Of a DNA stretch of 64,000 nt, positions 60,850 to 64,000 are shown piece by piece (the stretch's first letter is position 1; the number at the start of each line of letters is the position of its first letter). The stretch spans positions 1 through 64,000 of the forward strand of contig NZ_FNAD01000012.1 of the NCBI RefSeq assembly GCF_900101745.1. The letters run 5' to 3'. Source of the DNA: Glycomyces harbinensis. GTDB taxonomy: Bacteria > Actinomycetota > Actinomycetes > Mycobacteriales > Micromonosporaceae. A program made the position numbers and the translations under genes. A model generated the notes under the pieces. That model was not told the DNA's origin. It saw only the letters and a program-made list of their open reading frames with translations, and searched no databases.

Positions 60850-61518
60850 TCACTTGGTGGGGAGCACGCTCTGGAGTCCGCCCTTGAGGTGGGCGAGGAA
60901 GTCCGCGTCGGCGTAGGCGCTCGCGTCGTGGCCGAGGGCGGTGTAGAAGCACCGGCCCGATTCCAGCCGCCGGTGCCACGCCAGCGGGTGCGGTCCGCCC
61001 ATCGCGAGGTCGGCCGTGTCGTACGAGTCCTCGTCGACCTCGAGCAGGACGTCGACGTTCGCGGGCCGCTCGTCGAAGCTGTACCACTCGTCGGTCCACG
61101 ACCAGCGCTTCGGCAGGTGCGCGGTCGCGGCGTGCTCGGCGTCCTTGACCTCGATCTCGCCGGGCGTGCAGCCGGGCGGGTGGCCGATGAACCGGGCCCC
61201 GACGAGCTCGGTGAAGAACGGCCAGGACCGCTCGGCGGTCGAGGCACCGTGCACGCCGCACCAGCCGCCGCCGCCGGTCACGAAGTCCGCGAGGGCGGCG
61301 CGTTCGAGCTCGTCCAGGACGTCGCCGGAGGGCGAGAGCCACACGGTCGCGGCGAAGCGGGCGAGGTCGACCGGGTTGTACACCGACGAGTCCTCGGTGT
61401 GCTCGGCCTCGAAGCCGAGTTCGGCGGCGATGCGCTCGACGGCCTCGGTCCCGGCCGGGATCGAGTCGTGCCGGAAGCCGGTCGTCTTGGTGAAGACGAG
61501 GATGGCGGGAGAGGCCAC
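60850..61518 (-). CDS. ThuA-like (trehalose utilization) domain protein
   Basis: 222 residues, no signal peptide. ThuA fold: ILVFTKTTGFRHDSIP, VWLSPSGDVLDELERAAL, GGGWCGVHGAS, IGHPPGCTPGE, AWHRRLESGRCFYTALGHD. ThuA proteins are linked to trehalose and other keto-sugar metabolism; the reaction here is unknown. A GTG at 61518 is chosen because AGGAG lies 8 bases upstream; a GTG at 61527 would overlap that ribosome site. Confidence 0.85.
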   Translation of the reverse strand: MASPAILVFTKTTGFRHDSIPAGTEAVERIAAELGFEAEHTEDSSVYNPVDLARFAATVWLSPSGDVLDELERAALADFVTGGGGWCGVHGASTAERSWPFFTELVGARFIGHPPGCTPGEIEVKDAEHAATAHLPKRWSWTDEWYSFDERPANVDVLLEVDEDSYDTADLAMGGPHPLAWHRRLESGRCFYTALGHDASAYADADFLAHLKGGLQSVLPTK

Positions 61519-61976
61519 GGCGTTCACTCCTGTTCGGGGTGCGGCGCCGCCAGGCGGCGCCGGCTCGGTGCTGTGGGCGCGCAGCGCCCCCGGGGGTCGG
61601 GCGGAGGGTCGACGTGCGGGTCGGCGTCTACTCCTCCGGAGAACGATTGCACGCCAGAGTCTAGGCGATCATGGCGATCCACCTCCCCAGCGGCCGTTTC
61701 GCGGCCCGCCGCGGGGGCACTCGAAAGGGCGAACCGCGTCGGGCGGGAGGTGGCGGAGCCCGCTTTCGCAGCGGCCGCGGGCGCCCGGCCGCGCACCGTT
61801 CTCTATGGTGAGCGCGGGCGATATCGACCACACCCGCCGTGGCCGCCGGCCTGCGGCGGCCTAGACTCGATCGGATCGGGGGTCGATGCTGCGCTGACGG
61901 CGGCCCGATTCGGTTGGAGACACCTCCGCGCCGATTCTGAAGGCAATTGAGCGAAATCTGATCTAGGAGTACGTCT
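61519..61976. other. 458-bp intergenic region upstream of trigger factor
   Basis: Contains a 9-bp perfect hairpin around one A (61543-61561), which could act on the ThuA-like gene's 5' end, and a TAGACT box (61863-61868) that may be the trigger factor promoter, with a ~110-base leader. I see no coding sequence in it. Confidence 0.5.
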
Positions 61977-63365
61977 GTGAAGAGCACTGTCGAGACCCTG
62001 AGCCCGACCAGGGTGCGGCTGTCGGTCGAGGTGCCGTTCGAGGAGTTGGCGCCTTACATCAGCGAGGCGTACAAGAGCGTCGGGCAGCAGATCCGCGTCC
62101 CGGGCTTCCGCCCCGGCAAGGCCCCCCGCCAGGTCATCGACCAGCGCATCGGCCGCGAGTCGGTCTACGCCCAGGCGATGGACCCCGCGGTGCAGGCCAA
62201 CCTCAACAAGGCCGTCACCGAGAACGACGTGAACGCGCTGGGCCGCCCCGAGCTGACCGAGGTCAAGCCGATCGAAGAGGGCAAGCCCTTCGAGTTCGTG
62301 GTCGAGACCGACGTGACCCCCGCGTTCGAGCTCCCCGACTTCGCCTCGCTGAAGGTCACCGTCGAGTCCGGCGACGTCACCGAGGAGGACGTGGACAAGG
62401 ACCTCGACTCCCAGCGCCTGCGGTTCTCGTCGCTGAAGACGGTCGAGCGCGCCGCGGCCGAGGGCGACTTCGTCGTCATCGACCTGCGCGCCACCCAGAA
62501 CGGCGAAGAGGTCGAGGGCGGCTCCGTCACCGGCATGAGCCACGAGGTCGGCTCGGGCAACCTGCTCGACGGCCTGGACGAGGCCCTCATCGGCATGTCC
62601 GCCGGCGACGAGAAGACCATCCAGTCGACCCTCGCGGGCGAGCAGGAGGGCGAGACCGCCGAGGTCGAGGTCAAGGTCACCCAGGTCAAGGAGCGCGAGC
62701 TCCCCGAGCTGGACGACGACTTCGCCGAGATGGCCAGCCAGTTCGACACCCTTCAGGAGCTGCGCGACTCCACCCGCGAGCGCCTCGAGACCCAGGGCAA
62801 GACCGGCAAGGCCAACGAGGCCCGCCAGAAGACCCTCGAGGCCCTCATCGAGGCCGTCGACCTGCCGCTGCCCGAGAAGACCGTCGAGGCCGAGATCGAG
62901 CACACCCGCGGCCACCTCCAGGAGCAGGTCGTGCAGCTCGCCGGCAGCTTCGAGGAGTACCTGACCGCGGTCGGCAAGACCGCCGAGGAGTTCGACGCCG
63001 AGCTCAAGGGCGACGTCGAGTCGAACCTGAGCCAGTCGATCATCCTGGGCCGCATCGCCTCCGAGCGCGAGCTCGAGGTCTCCGGCGAGCTCATGACCGC
63101 CGAGGTCGTGCGCCAGGCCCAGCAGCGCGGCGTCCCGCAGGACCAGTTCCAGAAGTTCGTCGACGAGCTGCGCACCAACGGCGGCCTGCAGCAGATCGCC
63201 GCCTCCCTGCGCCAGCAGCTGGCCCTCGAAGAGGTCATCAAGCAGGCCACGGTCGTCGACGCCTCCGGCAAGGAGCTGTCCGAGGAAGACCTCTTCCCCG
63301 GCCGCGCGAAGGCCGACGAGGCCGACGTCGAGCTCGAGGACGCCGAGGACAAGACCGAGGAGTAG
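61977..63365 (+). CDS. tig: Trigger factor
   Basis: 462 residues. N-terminal ribosome-docking signature GFRPGKAP (43-50), a FKBP-type peptidyl-prolyl isomerase domain (about 162-247), and a C-terminal helical cradle rich in Gln and Glu. The chaperone binds nascent chains at the ribosome exit tunnel. The acidic tail (about 440-462) is common in actinobacteria. The GTG at 61977 has TAGGAG 7 bases upstream. Usually clpP genes follow; here the neighbour is a membrane protein after a terminator. Confidence 0.97.
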   Translation: MKSTVETLSPTRVRLSVEVPFEELAPYISEAYKSVGQQIRVPGFRPGKAPRQVIDQRIGRESVYAQAMDPAVQANLNKAVTENDVNALGRPELTEVKPIEEGKPFEFVVETDVTPAFELPDFASLKVTVESGDVTEEDVDKDLDSQRLRFSSLKTVERAAAEGDFVVIDLRATQNGEEVEGGSVTGMSHEVGSGNLLDGLDEALIGMSAGDEKTIQSTLAGEQEGETAEVEVKVTQVKERELPELDDDFAEMASQFDTLQELRDSTRERLETQGKTGKANEARQKTLEALIEAVDLPLPEKTVEAEIEHTRGHLQEQVVQLAGSFEEYLTAVGKTAEEFDAELKGDVESNLSQSIILGRIASERELEVSGELMTAEVVRQAQQRGVPQDQFQKFVDELRTNGGLQQIAASLRQQLALEEVIKQATVVDASGKELSEEDLFPGRAKADEADVELEDAEDKTEE

Positions 63366-63379
63366 TCCTCCCGCTTTCC

Positions 63380-63411
63380 AAGGGGCCCACCGCGGTAGCG
63401 GTGGGCCCCTT
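63380..63411 (+). terminator. Terminator of the trigger factor gene
   Basis: AAGGGGCCCACCGC and its complement form a 14-bp stem with a GGTA loop, 15 bases after the stop. Confidence 0.88.
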
Positions 63412-63531
63412 GCGGTCTGCGGTAGCGACGATCGTCACTCTCGCCCGGCCCGCTCCGGCGGGCCGCGTACTTCGGCACCGAGGCGGTGGCCGCGAACCCC
63501 TGACGGCCGCAGGCGAACCGGTGTGGGAGGG

Positions 63532-63560
63532 CTGTCAGGTCCATGACAGGGCCGTGACAG
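63532..63560. promoter_or_regulatory. CTGTCA/TGACAG repeats upstream of CPBP-like gene
   Basis: CTGTCA (63532-63537) and TGACAG (63544-63549) form an inverted repeat around a 6-base spacer; a second TGACAG follows at 63555-63560. They lie 24-52 bases before the ATG at 63584, suggesting repression. Confidence 0.5.
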
Positions 63561-63583
63561 CGGCCCCCGCGAACATTCCCTGC

Positions 63584-64000
63584 ATGAACCGCACACCGAA
63601 TTCCGCGGCCGCCGCGACCACCGCCCGGCCGAACCGCCTCGTCGAGAAGCTCCTCGCCGACCGCCACTCGATCCCGCTGTCCATCGCCCTCCACCTCGTC
63701 CCCGGCGGCCTCATCGTCGCCGTCTACGCGCTCGTCGGCGCACCCGTCAGCCGCGCCGTCGGCGCCCCGATCTTCGCGGCCTGGGCCATCGCGCTCATGG
63801 TCGTGCTCTTCCCGATCTGGTTCGGCCTGTTCTGGCTGGGCAAGAAGAGGACCGGGCGCTACACGATGCGCGGCGGCGTGGTCCGCTACCGCGACAAGCC
63901 GTTCTCCCGCGGCAAGATCACCCTGATCGGCATCGGCTTCCTGCTGTACATGACGGTCGTGGCGCTCGCGCTCGCACCGCTCGACGCCTGGACGTACGAC
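63584..64000 (+). CDS. Membrane protein, probable CPBP intramembrane protease family (3' end outside window)
   Basis: 139 codons are visible and the frame is open to the right edge. It starts with a ~30-residue soluble part (LVEKLLADRHSIPLSIAL), two or more membrane helices (LHLVPGGLIVAVYALVGAPV, IFAAWAIALMVVLFPIWFGLFWLG), and a loop RDKPFSRGKITLIG. This resembles actinobacterial CPBP family proteins, but the catalytic motifs (EExxxR, H) would lie beyond the window, so the family is provisional. The ATG at 63584 has no strong ribosome site. Confidence 0.6.
   Translation, partial: MNRTPNSAAAATTARPNRLVEKLLADRHSIPLSIALHLVPGGLIVAVYALVGAPVSRAVGAPIFAAWAIALMVVLFPIWFGLFWLGKKRTGRYTMRGGVVRYRDKPFSRGKITLIGIGFLLYMTVVALALAPLDAWTYD

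Noticed and set aside
61543-61561. A transcription terminator in the trigger factor upstream region
   Set aside because: The hairpin is just upstream of the ThuA-like gene's start, not after a gene, so it is more likely a chance or 5' regulatory structure.

Overview
The window is about 70% GC, with NNC/NNG codon use, leaderless TANNNT-type promoters, SGNH hydrolases, CBM2-tagged secreted enzymes, a TipA-like regulator and sugar ABC operons without their own ATPase. This suggests a filamentous, plant-polymer-degrading actinomycete (Actinomycetota; a Glycomycetaceae-like organism is a guess). There are no rRNA genes, CRISPR arrays, integrases or intact insertion sequences. Layout: 1-2.0 kb, the end of a FdhF/YdeP-type molybdopterin oxidoreductase and its sulfurtransferase FdhD. 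2.2-2.8 kb, a DUF1707 protein. 3.0-8.7 kb, a tightly coupled three-gene cassette: a winged-helix-like protein, a 1119-residue double ATPase (AAA plus HerA-like) and an AIPR-family protein. It looks like an anti-phage system that I cannot match to a named one. 8.9-12.0 kb, a secreted CBM2/DUF6055 protein and an exonuclease-BRCT protein. 12.0-20.8 kb, a second defence block: a minus-strand Dam methylase-HerA-NurA-like operon with a textbook leaderless promoter; a divergent gene joining an EVE/PUA-like N-terminus, CBS repeats and a C-terminal HEPN-like RX4H motif, split by one in-frame TAG; relics of a DISARM DrmD-like SNF2 helicase and a UvrD-type helicase; and a DUF262/HNH (GmrSD-like) nuclease. 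20.8-30.1 kb, mostly regulators and their targets: a TIGR03086 protein, a small unknown, a TipA-like MerR, a rhamnogalacturonan lyase with CBM35, an AraC/MFS pair, a MarR/NmrA pair and a LacI regulator. 30.4-38.8 kb, tandem secreted SGNH hydrolases, a YchJ-like protein, TetR, an alcohol-dehydrogenase relic, an SDR, a NADAR protein, an unknown, TerC and an MFS transporter. 38.8-48.3 kb, a HAD phosphatase, a ROK regulator whose frame has lost its stop, an MFS transporter, an 81-bp heptanucleotide repeat, a CE15 glucuronoyl esterase-CBM2, fumarase, an SDR, a membrane protein and LtrA. 48.3-59.3 kb, an AraC regulator divergent from a six-gene translationally coupled sugar operon (DUF5107/TPR, GH35, binding lipoprotein, two permeases, cellulase-like hydrolase). 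59.6-64 kb, a DUF3817 protein, tRNA-Gly(TCC), a HAD, a ThuA-like protein, trigger factor and the start of a CPBP-like membrane protein. How the genes work together: secreted enzymes (CE15, PL11, CBM2 proteins) attack hemicellulose and pectin, and the AraC-controlled operon imports and processes an oligosaccharide. The 3-21 kb region mixes apparently active defence cassettes with decayed ones, as expected of a turning-over defence island.
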